The notes below the pieces were generated by a model. That model made no database searches. It was not told the origin of the DNA and saw only the letters and a program-made list of their open reading frames with translations. A program made the position numbers and the translations under genes. Of a stretch of 47,020 nt of DNA, positions 18,228-27,164 are shown one piece after another. The first letter of the stretch is position 1. Every line of letters begins with the position of its first letter. This DNA is from Gammaproteobacteria bacterium (GTDB lineage Bacteria > Pseudomonadota > Gammaproteobacteria > Chromatiales > Chromatiaceae), in the NCBI GenBank assembly GCA_020445405.1, contig JAGRGQ010000029.1:1-47020 (forward strand), in the 5' to 3' direction.

Positions 18228-19145
18228 TCATTTCCGTTTTCGCGTGAGCCCGAACAGCGCGATCATACCGGAACCGAACAGCCAGGCGGCGCCTGGAATC
18301 GGCGTAGCGATGATTGCGCTGAGCCCATCCGTATAAGCGGCATTCGCAATCTGTACCGAGCCAATCACGGGATCACCGGACTGCGGCAGAAACCCGGAAA
18401 AACCGGGTGCGGCATCGGCCGCGACCAGCGCCGTGTTGACCAGCAGCTCCCAGCTGTCCGGCCGCTGGTGCACCGCGTCCCATTTCCAGAGGATACGCGC
18501 GGCATCGACGCCGACTGTGGTACCCGGGCGCTCCAGGTGTGTCGGGTCCTGCAGCCCCATCATCGTACCGGCATATTCACTCCATACGTCCAGGCTGAGC
18601 CAGCCCGAAGTGCGCACGAACAGGCCGCCGCTGCCACCGTCCGACGAACTGCCGCTGCCATCTCCGGCATCGGGCGCAATGCTGCTGGAACTCCATGCCG
18701 CATCCGGCGTACCAATTTTGGCCTGCAGCCGGAAACGATACTCGCCATCTATCGTCGAGTTGACAGCGGCGCCGGAGAACATGCTCCAGCCCGCATCGGC
18801 CGCAGAGACACCGGCGAACGCGCCGCCGACGCCGACAATGGCGTCGCCGATCTCCCAACTCCGCGCGCTCGAGGCATCCCAGGTCCGTGGTGCACCGTAG
18901 TAGTCGTCGAAGCCGGCATCGGTATGCCCGACCAGCGCGAACGGAGCGCTGTCGGTAACCGTGAAAGCGGTGGTATAGATATCGAAGCCGATATTGCCGC
19001 TGCCGCGGACATAGCTGCCCTGGGCGAGAGAGTGCCCCCCAAACGCCCAGCCGTCAGCCAGAGGATCGCCGGTAAAGGCAGCGTATCCCGCATGCGGTAT
19101 GTTCAGGACAATCAAAACCAAGGGCCAGATTCGTTGAAGCGTCAT
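18228..19145 (-). CDS. PEP-CTERM-type exported protein
   Basis: 305 residues: a signal peptide (about 1-22, ending HAGYA-AFT), a serine-, glycine- and aspartate-rich beta-like body, and a C-terminal sorting tail. The tail reads TPIPGAAWLFGSGMIALFGLTRKRK (residues 281-305, given here as TPIPGAAWLFGSG then IALFGL then RKRK): a short P-rich motif, a membrane helix and a basic end. This is the VPLPA-like PEP-CTERM variant cut by an exosortase and tied to exopolysaccharide-rich biofilms. SD AAGGAGCATAAGAC before the ATG is strong. No exosortase or polysaccharide gene is in this window, as is common for scattered PEP-CTERM substrates. The body matches no named domain I recognise. Confidence 0.82.
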   Translation of the reverse strand: MTLQRIWPLVLIVLNIPHAGYAAFTGDPLADGWAFGGHSLAQGSYVRGSGNIGFDIYTTAFTVTDSAPFALVGHTDAGFDDYYGAPRTWDASSARSWEIGDAIVGVGGAFAGVSAADAGWSMFSGAAVNSTIDGEYRFRLQAKIGTPDAAWSSSSIAPDAGDGSGSSSDGGSGGLFVRTSGWLSLDVWSEYAGTMMGLQDPTHLERPGTTVGVDAARILWKWDAVHQRPDSWELLVNTALVAADAAPGFSGFLPQSGDPVIGSVQIANAAYTDGLSAIIATPIPGAAWLFGSGMIALFGLTRKRK

Positions 19146-19545
19146 GTCTTATGCTCCTTGAATAGTGGTGATTGTCGATGTGGAACAGATTTATTTGATC
19201 AGCTTATCCGGTGGTTGGCAACCTGGTACTCCAGGGATGGTTCGGCATGCCCCTGTCTGTTCGACCTTTCAGGTAAAACGACATTCACCTGTTGACCGAC
19301 CGGATTGTACGCGATTGCTGATTTCATCTGGGTTTGTCACTGACGCCGCATGTAACTGGGCACGAAATTTGCCGTATTAATGATCATAACGTGCATTGAA
19401 TATTATCGGGGTGGTTAAATTTATGTTTTTCAATCGGTTACCACTGATATCTTGATAATTTCTGCTGATTTTTAATGTTTTTTATTGGTGCGGTCGAATG
19501 GTAACTGCATCAAGTTGAACTGGATTAATCGCGAGGGGCGAAGTC
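19146..19545. other. AT-richer divergent intergenic region
   Basis: About 400 bp between the PEP-CTERM gene and the small plus-strand gene. The part 19370-19500 is clearly more AT-rich than its surroundings and contains promoter-like TTGATA (near 19452) with TAAT-rich sequence after it, probably driving the 86-aa gene. Nothing else is supported. Confidence 0.45.
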
Positions 19546-19806
19546 ATGTTGACTTATGAAGATTGTGTTGATTTCTGTAACTTTACCGAAGAGGAGGTTC
19601 GCGCCCTGCAGGAGGGTGAAAATGTACCGGCGCTGGAAGCCTGCATCCGGGCGCATGGGCTGGCGGATAATCCGCGAGGTTGTAGACAGCTGTTGAAATA
19701 CATGCAGGAGAGACTCGAACAGGTTGAGGCGAGGAACGACTCCAATGCATCCCGGGAGGTACACGCAGCGATGGAACACTTTACCTCGACCCACCACTAC
19801 ACATGA
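19546..19806 (+). CDS. small protein of unknown function (86 aa)
   Basis: MLTYEDCVDFCNFTEEEVRAL opens the protein and recalls a family of small proteins beginning MLTYEDC...C.LTEEE that I have seen in proteobacteria but cannot name. The start is well supported by GAGGGGCGAAG upstream. The protein is acidic, mainly helical, with cysteines at about 7, 11, 33 and 46 and a histidine-rich end (HFTSTHHYT). No signal peptide or membrane segment. The first two cysteines, four apart, could bind a metal, but this is only a suggestion. It lies alone between long non-coding stretches. Confidence 0.7.
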   Translation: MLTYEDCVDFCNFTEEEVRALQEGENVPALEACIRAHGLADNPRGCRQLLKYMQERLEQVEARNDSNASREVHAAMEHFTSTHHYT

Positions 19807-20614
19807 ATGCTTTCCCTGCATTCCGCACGCAACTGCGTCTCACCGGAACCCATCTGCTGATCCCCCACGGCCGCGGCGATGTTGGTTCGTCGCGCGACGC
19901 GGGCGGCGGACATGGGATAGCCGTGCGATCGGATCGTAAGGAGTAAAGGATTGCTGATCGGTGCGATTGATTCACATGCCGATTGAGAGCCCGCTACGGT
20001 CTGCCCTGGCGGGATACAATCTTTCGGTACACGATCGCAGACTCATTCATAATCAAGTTTATTTGCGCAAGCTGTACTGGGTTTAAAACTTATGACCAAC
20101 GAACTCCCATTCAAGCCGGGAGATACCGGGAAGCGCCGATAGCGTTGACATCTCCGGCTTTCGGGTAGCGCCCTGGTTTCGGCTTTGTGCTTCAGGTGAT
20201 CGATGTTCTGCTTGAACGCCCGGTTGCGCGGTCTCGAAGCACGCAGACGGTGATGTCAAATACCTGTCTTCGCCGACGACACCTGTTTCACACGACATCA
20301 ATCGGGTGCAGCGACAACCAGACTTGACGGGCTGTAAAGACTGGAATTCAGTCCACTTGATCAATTTGATAAAAACCAGGGAATCCGGCGGCGAAACCAT
20401 AGTCTGCCGCATCAATCTCAACCTGATCCCGTGAACATCTCATTGGCGCAAACCATCGCTGCCCGCAGCGGCCTGAGTGACAATGCGACTCATGCAGAGG
20501 CGTTTCCTGCGGGACGCCGGCCGTATACTCCCCTAATCGGCGCTCTGGGTGGCAGGCCGAATCAGAAGTGAATATCATGGCGGGCATCGAGTTCGGGGAT
20601 CTGTTGAATTCATC
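19807..20614. other. long non-coding stretch
   Basis: About 810 bp. Several overlapping frames exist on both strands, none with a believable start, composition or similarity. No RNA gene, terminator or repeat was recognised. A decayed gene cannot be excluded. Confidence 0.5.
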
Positions 20615-21745
20615 ATGCTGAAGAGAGTGATCTTAACCGCGATCGGCGCTGCAATCGTGGTCGGCGCCATCGTCTATGCCAAGCTGGGTCAGTTCGCGGC
20701 GATGACCGACGCCGCGGGGAACATGGTACTGCCAGCGGAAACCGTCACCGCCGTGAAGGTGGACGAAACGCAGTGGGAGCAATCGATCGCCGCCACCGCC
20801 TCGGTGTCTGCGGTACAGGGCGTGACGGTCAGCGCCGAGGTTGGGGGAAGAGTGACCTGGATCGGTTTCGAATCCGGCGCGATGGTGAACGCCGGCGATG
20901 AGCTGCTGAGAATGGAAACGGCGAGTGAAGACGCCCAGCTCGCCTCGGCCGAAGCGGCGGCCGCGCTGGCCAAGGCGGACCTGGCGCGCGTGCGCGCACT
21001 GGCGAAGCGGGAGCTGGCATCGCGGGACGCCGTCGACAGCGCCGAAGCTCAGGTCAAGGAGACCGTCGCGCAGGTCGGCAACATGCGCGCACTGATCGCG
21101 AAGAAAACGATCCGCGCACCCTTTGCCGGCCGCCTGGGCCTGCGCCTGGTCAACCTTGGCCAGGTCCTGCGCGAAGGCGACGCGATCGTATCGCTGCAGA
21201 CGCTGAATCCGATCCATGTCGATTTCTCGATCCCGCAGCAACTGATCGGCCGCCTCCAGCAGGGCATGGAGGTCCGCGTCAGTTCGGACACCGCGCAGGG
21301 AGAGACGTTTCACGGCCGGATTATCGCCGTGAATCCGGAAGTCGACCCGGTAACGCGCAGCGTGCGGGTACGCGCGCTGGTCTCCAATCCCAAGGAGCAG
21401 CTGCATGCGGGCATGTTCGCCAACGTCGATGTGATTCTGCCCGAGAAAAAAACCGTACTGCCGGTCGCCGCCACCGCTGTGCTCTACGCGCCTTTCGGCG
21501 ATTCGGTGTTCGTGGTGGAAAATCGCCGCAACGAACAGACCGGCGAGAACGAGCAGGTACTGCGCCAGCAGTTCGTCCGTCTGGGGCAGACGCGCGGTGA
21601 CTTCGTCGATGTCACCGATGGCCTGAAGAGCGGTGAGACCGTGGTGACCAGCGGCGTATTCAAGCTGCGCAGCGGCATGCAGGTGGTCATCGACAATACG
21701 CTCGCACCCAAAGCCGAACTCAATCCCCGTCCGAACGAGTCCTGA
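20615..21745 (+). CDS. RND efflux periplasmic adaptor (pair 2)
   Basis: 376 residues from the ATG at 20615 (MLKRVILTAIGAAIVVGAIVYAKLG), chosen because it begins the membrane anchor; the longer frame adds 22 non-conserved residues. The lipoyl halves are SVSAVQGVTVSAEVGGRV and TIRAPFAGRLGLR, flanking an alanine-rich alpha-hairpin. A beta-barrel and membrane-proximal region follow (FANVDVILPEKKTVLPVAATAV). It is the same family as the pair-1 adaptor but clearly diverged and longer near the C-terminus. It precedes its pump gene by 11 bp. No regulator or channel gene adjoins. Confidence 0.93.
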   Translation: MLKRVILTAIGAAIVVGAIVYAKLGQFAAMTDAAGNMVLPAETVTAVKVDETQWEQSIAATASVSAVQGVTVSAEVGGRVTWIGFESGAMVNAGDELLRMETASEDAQLASAEAAAALAKADLARVRALAKRELASRDAVDSAEAQVKETVAQVGNMRALIAKKTIRAPFAGRLGLRLVNLGQVLREGDAIVSLQTLNPIHVDFSIPQQLIGRLQQGMEVRVSSDTAQGETFHGRIIAVNPEVDPVTRSVRVRALVSNPKEQLHAGMFANVDVILPEKKTVLPVAATAVLYAPFGDSVFVVENRRNEQTGENEQVLRQQFVRLGQTRGDFVDVTDGLKSGETVVTSGVFKLRSGMQVVIDNTLAPKAELNPRPNES

Positions 21746-21756
21746 AGCAGACACCG

Positions 21757-24700
21757 ATGAACAGCTTCACCGATCTTTTCATTCGGCGCCCGGTGCTCGC
21801 CATCGTGGTCAACCTGGTGATCATCATCGCCGGGTTCAACGCCTGGCACTCGCTGAGCGTGCGCCAGTACCCGCTCAGCGAAAACGCCTCGGTGCAGATT
21901 ACGACAGTGTACGTCGGTGCCAGCGCCGAACTGGTGCGCGGTTTCATTACAACGCCGCTGGAGCGCGCCATCGGGGCGGCCGAAGGCATCGATTACGTGG
22001 AATCGAAAAGCCTGCAGGGTATCTCCATCATCACCGCACGGCTCAAGCTCAATTACGATTCGACCAAGGCGCTGGCCGATATCTCCTCCAAAGTCGACCA
22101 GGTACGCGGCGACCTGCCCGCCGAGGCGCAGGTCCCCGCCATCAGCGTGCAGTCGGCCGACTCCGATTTTGCCGCGGCCTACCTCAGCTTCTGGTCCGAC
22201 ATCCTGTCGCAGGAGCAGATCACCGATTACCTGACCCGCGTGGTACAACCGCGGCTGGCGTCGGTCTCGGGCGTACAGCGGATCGAGATCTTCGGCGCGC
22301 GCACCTTTGCCATGCGCATCTGGCTCAAACCCGATCGCATGGCGGGGCTCGGCATCAGCCCGTCGCAGGTGCGCGAGGCGCTGGCGCAGAACAACTATCT
22401 CGCCGCCATCGGCAGCACCAAGGGTGCGTTGGTGCAGACCAACCTGGCGGCAAACACCGACCTGCGCAACCCGGAGGATTTCCGACGACTGGTGATCTAC
22501 CAGAACGAAGACACCATCGTGCGTCTGCAGGACATCGCGGATGTCGAACTGGGCGCAGAAGACTATGACACGCTGGTGCGCTATTCCGGACAGACCGCGG
22601 TGTTCGCCGGTGTGTTTCCGCAGCCCAACGCCAACATCGTCGATGTGATCGACCGGGTGCGCGTGGAGCTGTCGCAGCTCCAGCACGACATGCCCGCCGG
22701 GCTCGATGCCAGCATCGGCTACGACGCATCGGAGTATGTCAGCAACGCCATCAAGGAGGTGACCGGCACGCTGGTCGACACACTGTCGATCGTGGTTGTG
22801 GTGATCTTTCTGTTTCTCGGATCGGTGCGCTCGGTGCTGGTGCCGGTGATGGCGATCCCGGTGTCGCTGATCGGCGGCATCTTTCTGATGCAGATGTTCG
22901 GTTTCACGCTGAATCTGCTCACGCTGCTCGCCATCGTGTTATCGGTCGGGCTGGTGGTCGACGACGCCATCGTCGTGGTCGAAAATGTCGAGCGGCATCT
23001 GCGCGAAGGCCGCACCCCGCGCGAAGCCGCCCTGATCGGTGCGCGCGAACTGGTCGCGCCGATTATTGCCATGACGGTCACGCTGGTCGCGGTCTACATC
23101 CCCATCGGCCTGCAGGGGGGGCTGACCGGCGCGCTGTTTCGCGAATTCGCGTTTACCCTGGCCGGTGCCGTGACGATTTCCGGGGTGGTGGCGCTGACCC
23201 TGTCGCCGACCATGTCGGCGAATCTGCTGCGCAGCGCACAGGATGAGGAGCGGGGACTGACCGGCTGGCTCAACCACCGTTTCGATCGCTTGCGGGAGGT
23301 CTACGGCCGCGCGCTCGGCGGTACGCTCAAAGCCAGGCCCGCAGTCTATCTGGTGTGGATCGTTGTAAGCCTCTGCACCGTACCCATGTATCTGTTCTCG
23401 CCCAAGGAGCTGGCGCCGACCGAGGATCAAAGCGTCCTCTTCGGCATCATCAATACCGCCGCCAACGTCACCACCGATCAGAACGCGATCTATTCCAAAG
23501 CGGCGGAACAGATCATGCTCGACGTCCCCGAGGCCGCACTGACCTTCCAGCTCCTGTTCCCGCCGTCGATCGGAGCGACCATAGGGGCCGACGGTTTCAG
23601 CGGGGTGGTGGTGAAGCCCTGGGGCGAGCGCACCCGCACCGTCTCCGCGATCCTGCCCGAAGTGCAGGCCCAGGTATCGAAGATTCCGGGCATCCAGATG
23701 TTCATGACCACACCGCCGGCGCTGCCGGGCGGCAGCAACTTCCCGGTGGAGTTTGTCATCACCTCCACCGCAGACGCCGAACGGCTGCTCGAGTTCGCCC
23801 GGGAGCTGCAACAGCGGGCGCAGCAGAGCGGGCTGTTCAGCTTTCCTCCGGACATCGACATGAAGCTCGATCAACCGCTGGCGACGGTGGTGTTCGACCG
23901 CGACAAGCTGGCGGCGCTGGGCTTGCGCCTGTCGCAGGTCGGCGCGGATCTCGCCGTCGCCACCGGCGGCGATTTCGTCAACCGCTTCAACATGGCCGGC
24001 CGCAGCTACAAGGTGATACCCCTGGTGCAGCGCGTGGACCGCCTCAACAGCGAACAGCTGCGCAACATCCATGTCGCCGGCACCGACAATCGAATGGTGC
24101 CGCTGTCGGCGGTGGCGCATATCGAGCACTCCGTCGTGGCCCGCTCGCTCAACCGTTTTCAGCAGCTCAACGCGGTGAAGCTATCCGGCGTGAGCAGCCG
24201 CACGCTGGACGACGCGCTCAGCTTTCTCGAGGAGACCGCGCGGGAGATCCTGCCGCCGGGATACAGCTTCGACTATACCGGCGAGTCGCGCCAACTGCGC
24301 ACCGAAGGCAACAAGTTCCTGCCCGCGTTCTCGCTTGCGGTGCTGATGATCTTTCTGGTACTCGCGGTGCAGTTCAACTCGTTCCGCGATCCGTTCGTAA
24401 TTCTGGCGGGCTCGGTGCCGCTGGCGATGTTCGGTGCGCTGATCTTCACGCTGTTGAAGATGCCCGACCCCAGCATGCCGTACTGGACCAACGGCTGGAC
24501 CACGACCATGAACATCTACGCCGAGGTCGGCCTGGTCACGCTGGTCGGGCTGATCGCCAAAAACGGCATTCTCATCGTCGAGTTCGCCAACAAGCTGCAG
24601 CAACAGGGCACAAGCAAACTGGACGCCGTGCACGAGGCGGCGATGATCCGCCTGCGGCCCGTTCTGATGACCAGCGTCGCCACCATCGCCGGTCATTTTC

Positions 24701-24906
24701 CGCTGGTGTTGGTGACCGGCGCCGGTGCCGCGGCGCGAAACTCGATCGGCCTGGTGCTGGTCGGCGGCATGGCCATAGGCACGCTCTTCACTCTGTTTGC
24801 ATTGCCATCGCTGTATGTACTGATGGCCAAGGACCGGAGTAAAGAGACGGCCGCGGCACCTGCCGCCGCGGCGCTGCCCGTGACGCAGCCACTCGATCCC
24901 GGCTGA
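21757..24906 (+). CDS. RND multidrug efflux pump (HAE-1 family, pair 2)
   Basis: 1049 residues, the full HAE-1 length. The TM4 proton-relay pair is D402-D403 (VVDDAIVVVEN) and the TM10 lysine is K935 (LIAKNGILIVEFAN). Porter-domain hallmarks include PKELAPTEDQSVLF and GRSYKVIPLVQ. Between TM9 and TM10 it has an extra loop (LLKMPDPSMPYWTNGWTTT) that pair 1 lacks. The C-terminal tail is alanine/proline-rich. Together with the adaptor 11 bp upstream it forms a second tripartite pump that needs a channel from elsewhere. The substrate is unknown; the loop and divergence suggest it differs from pair 1. Confidence 0.95.
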   Translation: MNSFTDLFIRRPVLAIVVNLVIIIAGFNAWHSLSVRQYPLSENASVQITTVYVGASAELVRGFITTPLERAIGAAEGIDYVESKSLQGISIITARLKLNYDSTKALADISSKVDQVRGDLPAEAQVPAISVQSADSDFAAAYLSFWSDILSQEQITDYLTRVVQPRLASVSGVQRIEIFGARTFAMRIWLKPDRMAGLGISPSQVREALAQNNYLAAIGSTKGALVQTNLAANTDLRNPEDFRRLVIYQNEDTIVRLQDIADVELGAEDYDTLVRYSGQTAVFAGVFPQPNANIVDVIDRVRVELSQLQHDMPAGLDASIGYDASEYVSNAIKEVTGTLVDTLSIVVVVIFLFLGSVRSVLVPVMAIPVSLIGGIFLMQMFGFTLNLLTLLAIVLSVGLVVDDAIVVVENVERHLREGRTPREAALIGARELVAPIIAMTVTLVAVYIPIGLQGGLTGALFREFAFTLAGAVTISGVVALTLSPTMSANLLRSAQDEERGLTGWLNHRFDRLREVYGRALGGTLKARPAVYLVWIVVSLCTVPMYLFSPKELAPTEDQSVLFGIINTAANVTTDQNAIYSKAAEQIMLDVPEAALTFQLLFPPSIGATIGADGFSGVVVKPWGERTRTVSAILPEVQAQVSKIPGIQMFMTTPPALPGGSNFPVEFVITSTADAERLLEFARELQQRAQQSGLFSFPPDIDMKLDQPLATVVFDRDKLAALGLRLSQVGADLAVATGGDFVNRFNMAGRSYKVIPLVQRVDRLNSEQLRNIHVAGTDNRMVPLSAVAHIEHSVVARSLNRFQQLNAVKLSGVSSRTLDDALSFLEETAREILPPGYSFDYTGESRQLRTEGNKFLPAFSLAVLMIFLVLAVQFNSFRDPFVILAGSVPLAMFGALIFTLLKMPDPSMPYWTNGWTTTMNIYAEVGLVTLVGLIAKNGILIVEFANKLQQQGTSKLDAVHEAAMIRLRPVLMTSVATIAGHFPLVLVTGAGAAARNSIGLVLVGGMAIGTLFTLFALPSLYVLMAKDRSKETAAAPAAAALPVTQPLDPG

Positions 24907-24978
24907 TCGAGGCAAGCCGGCAAGTGAAAAGGGGACGGCGCGCGAACCCGGCCTCGGGATTGGATTGCCCGGCCGCCT

Positions 24979-26367
24979 CTATTTCGACTGCAGCGGCACT
25001 TTTCCCATCCTCAGAATATTCTGCACATCCTGCGGCCGCTGACTCGACAGCAGTATCAGCTGCTTGAGAAAGTTGATGATCCGCCAGTCCGCGATATCGT
25101 TGTGGTCCCTGATCAGTTCCTTGTCGACGTATGTCACCAGGTAGGGGTTGCGGCCCGCGGAGTTTGTCGTACGCTCCAGTATCAGGCTGTCGAATGGAAT
25201 CCTGCTGCCGGGCTTATCGTTGACCCAGGACTGACTGAATCGCTGTAACCGGGTAAAACTGTCCGTGTTTTCGAGGGTGTATGCCCGCTCCCGGGAGCCG
25301 CTGTCTGTCGGGTAGAGGCGATGAGTGCGATAAGGCTTGAAATGGCCTACCGCGCTGCGGTTGGCGTCCTCCTCGTCCACGATTTCATCGGTTTTTGCGA
25401 CCGCGTTATAGCGCGTGATGCTGCGCTCTTTTTCGAAGAAGGTCGAGAAAATCCGACCGGCCGGAAACGCATAACGCGTCGCGTAATCCGCCTCCGAGGT
25501 AAGCACCGCCAGAACCGGCAATTGCGGTTCGAAATAGGTGCTGCGCTCGGTGGACATGTCGCTCAGCGGCGCAAACAACAACGCCTCGAACGCCGGATTG
25601 ATCAGCACCACCAGATTTCCGAATCCCGCCACGTCGCTTACCGTTCCATCGGGTCCGGTACTGTGAACGAACCCGCTCTCCAGCGCCGTTGCGAGCGCCG
25701 AGTGAACGAGCGCGCCGCCGAAACTGTGGCCGACGACGACCAACCGCGTGCGGCTGGCGCTCTCCTCCATGCTGTCTTTCGTTCGGCGTATCTGCTCGAT
25801 CCGGTCGAGCACTTCGGTAACGCCGACTTTGCCGACCTTCTGCGCCGTGTTCTTGCGGTCCCAGAAACTCGCATTTTCGACCAATGGCATGGTGACGGAA
25901 GCGCCGCGCCAACCAAGATAGACTCCGGCGACCAGACGCTGTGGATCCCCGGTAACGTCGCTTATCTGCTTTTCCGCGCGGCTGAGCTCCGCGAGCACCG
26001 AGCGAAACGTTTCGATATTTGGATCGTACGGCTTTGCGCTGTGTTTCCAGCCGTGTACAAAAACCACCATCAGCAGATCCCTGCCTGCGGACTCGGTCGA
26101 CAACCTGTCGAGCACCGCCCACATCTGCCTGCGATCCCACATCTGGCCCTGGTCGTCGAATTCGATAAAACCAAGCAGGAAGTTCGAATCGACGTCCTGC
26201 GCGGGCAGTTGCTGCAGCGCGTGGGTCTCGCACTCCGCAGATGGCCGCAACCTGTCGCTTACGCAGAGTTCATAGTTGGTCCGGTACTGAATCAGAGGTG
26301 CACAAGCCGGCAGCGCAGCGACGACAATGAGAAGCGTAATCAGTGATCGTACAAACGAATTTGCCAT
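24979..26367 (-). CDS. alpha/beta-hydrolase-like lipoprotein (putative surface esterase)
   Basis: About 462 residues. The ATG at 26367 follows AGGAGG and begins a lipoprotein leader (MANSFVRSLITLLIVVAALPAC, acylated C22); longer frames are not supported. The fold signature is FVHGWKHS (oxyanion region, near 103-109) and VVGHSFGGAL, with S215 as the likely nucleophile in GxSxG. The acid and general-base residues cannot be fixed by eye; a histidine in the C-terminal third (AVGHFKPYRTHRLY) is one candidate. Such proteins are lipases or esterases, or act on wall or envelope lipids. It is convergent with RND pair 2 (stops 73 bp apart) and is not part of that operon. Confidence 0.8.
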   Translation of the reverse strand: MANSFVRSLITLLIVVAALPACAPLIQYRTNYELCVSDRLRPSAECETHALQQLPAQDVDSNFLLGFIEFDDQGQMWDRRQMWAVLDRLSTESAGRDLLMVVFVHGWKHSAKPYDPNIETFRSVLAELSRAEKQISDVTGDPQRLVAGVYLGWRGASVTMPLVENASFWDRKNTAQKVGKVGVTEVLDRIEQIRRTKDSMEESASRTRLVVVGHSFGGALVHSALATALESGFVHSTGPDGTVSDVAGFGNLVVLINPAFEALLFAPLSDMSTERSTYFEPQLPVLAVLTSEADYATRYAFPAGRIFSTFFEKERSITRYNAVAKTDEIVDEEDANRSAVGHFKPYRTHRLYPTDSGSRERAYTLENTDSFTRLQRFSQSWVNDKPGSRIPFDSLILERTTNSAGRNPYLVTYVDKELIRDHNDIADWRIINFLKQLILLSSQRPQDVQNILRMGKVPLQSK

Positions 26368-26914
26368 AAGTGGTCCTCCTCTCTTCCATGCATAAGGGAT
26401 CAGGTCTTGCAGTGCCGCAACAGAGTAACAGTAAGTACTCACGGTAGGACATGGCAAGATCCAATTCTCTGTTGGCGCGCGATAGACAGCGCTGACGGCC
26501 CGAGGCGGGAATCCGTGCGTACAACGCAAAAAATCCAAGCCTCTGGTTCCGGAAATAGAACAGCCGGTTTCCGGATTGGTCCGGAGCGCACGCTGTTGAG
26601 GCGCTCCGATACCATGCCAGCATCAATTCTCCTTTCGTGGTATCGATGTTTTCTGCCTTGCCAGGCGCAGAAAAAACCATTGATGATGCAGATCATATTA
26701 TGGATTGGAATTTTTTATTGTTATATTTCTATTTGTTACAAATTATTCCTACTCCACAGCACATTATTCCGGCGCCGAGCCAACAAAGCTCATCGAAGCG
26801 GGGGAAAACCAGAGTTGATAGTTCTACGGTGGCTCAGGATCGGATAAGTCCCGCGAAACTCCCGCAGAAGACAAAAGCTGAATGGAAAAAATCACTGTAA
26901 GCTTTTGGTTTAAA
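26368..26914. other. non-coding stretch between esterase and tRNA-Lys
   Basis: About 550 bp. The AT-rich part at 26680-26760 probably holds the esterase promoter. Plus-strand frames here have no good start or composition. An inverted repeat CAAAAGCT/AGCTTTTG near 26876-26911 with a T-run in its loop lies just after the tRNA and may help end its transcript. No integrase or duplicated tRNA end was seen, so there is no sign that the tRNA served as an integration site. Confidence 0.45.
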
Positions 26915-26990
26915 TGGTGGGCCGTGGGCGACTCGAACGCCCGACCAATGGATTAAAAATCCACTGCTCTACCGACTGAGCTAACGGCCC
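26915..26990 (-). tRNA. tRNA-Lys (UUU)
   Basis: On the minus strand GGGCCGT pairs with ACGGCCC to form the 7-bp acceptor stem, followed by discriminator A and an encoded CCA. The D-arm (TTAGCTCAGTCGGTAGAGC) and T-arm (GGGCGTTCGAGTCGCCC) are standard. The anticodon stem GTGGA/TCCAT holds loop TTTTTAA, whose positions 34-36 read UUU. Length 76. It lies after queC, as in other gammaproteobacteria with the tol-pal-que block. Confidence 0.97.
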
Positions 26991-27006
26991 CCGAGGGAAG
27001 CGCGGC

Positions 27007-27034
27007 ATTATACCGGAAGGTGCCTGACAGTCAA
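27007..27034 (-). promoter_or_regulatory. near-consensus sigma70 promoter of tRNA-Lys
   Basis: Minus strand: TTGACT (27034-27029), 16-bp spacer, perfect TATAAT (27012-27007). The sequence after the -10 is GC-rich (GCCGCGC), the discriminator type linked to stringent control of stable RNA. The predicted start is near 27000, about 10 nt before the mature tRNA. Confidence 0.8.
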
Positions 27035-27164
27035 AGACTCTTCTGCACGATAAAACACTCCCAGGTAATGAGACGACGGCTGGAGGCCGGCTGCACCAGT
27101 CATCATAATCCTGCCCAACGCCTCCCTGCGCTCCGCCGGTCCGGCTTTTGCTGCCCTTACAGCA

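Noticed and set aside
18114-19295. 393-aa plus-strand ORF opposite the PEP-CTERM gene
   Set aside because: The minus-strand frame has a signal peptide, a sorting tail and a strong ribosome site; the plus-strand frame is its shadow.
19515-19528. Fnr-like TTGAA-CTGG-ATTAA before the 86-aa gene
   Set aside because: It matches only 8 of 10 half-site positions and lies 17 bp from the ATG, where it would block rather than activate; probably chance.
20083-20421. 112-aa minus-strand ORF in the long gap before RND pair 2
   Set aside because: No ribosome site, no recognisable domain and an odd composition; at most a decayed remnant.
26637-26900. 87-aa plus-strand ORF after the esterase gene
   Set aside because: It runs through an AT-rich promoter-like stretch into the tRNA 3' flank, and its sequence has no domain character.
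26915-26990. tRNA-Lys as an attachment site of a genomic island
   Set aside because: No integrase and no repeated tRNA 3' end were found nearby; the neighbours are conserved housekeeping genes.
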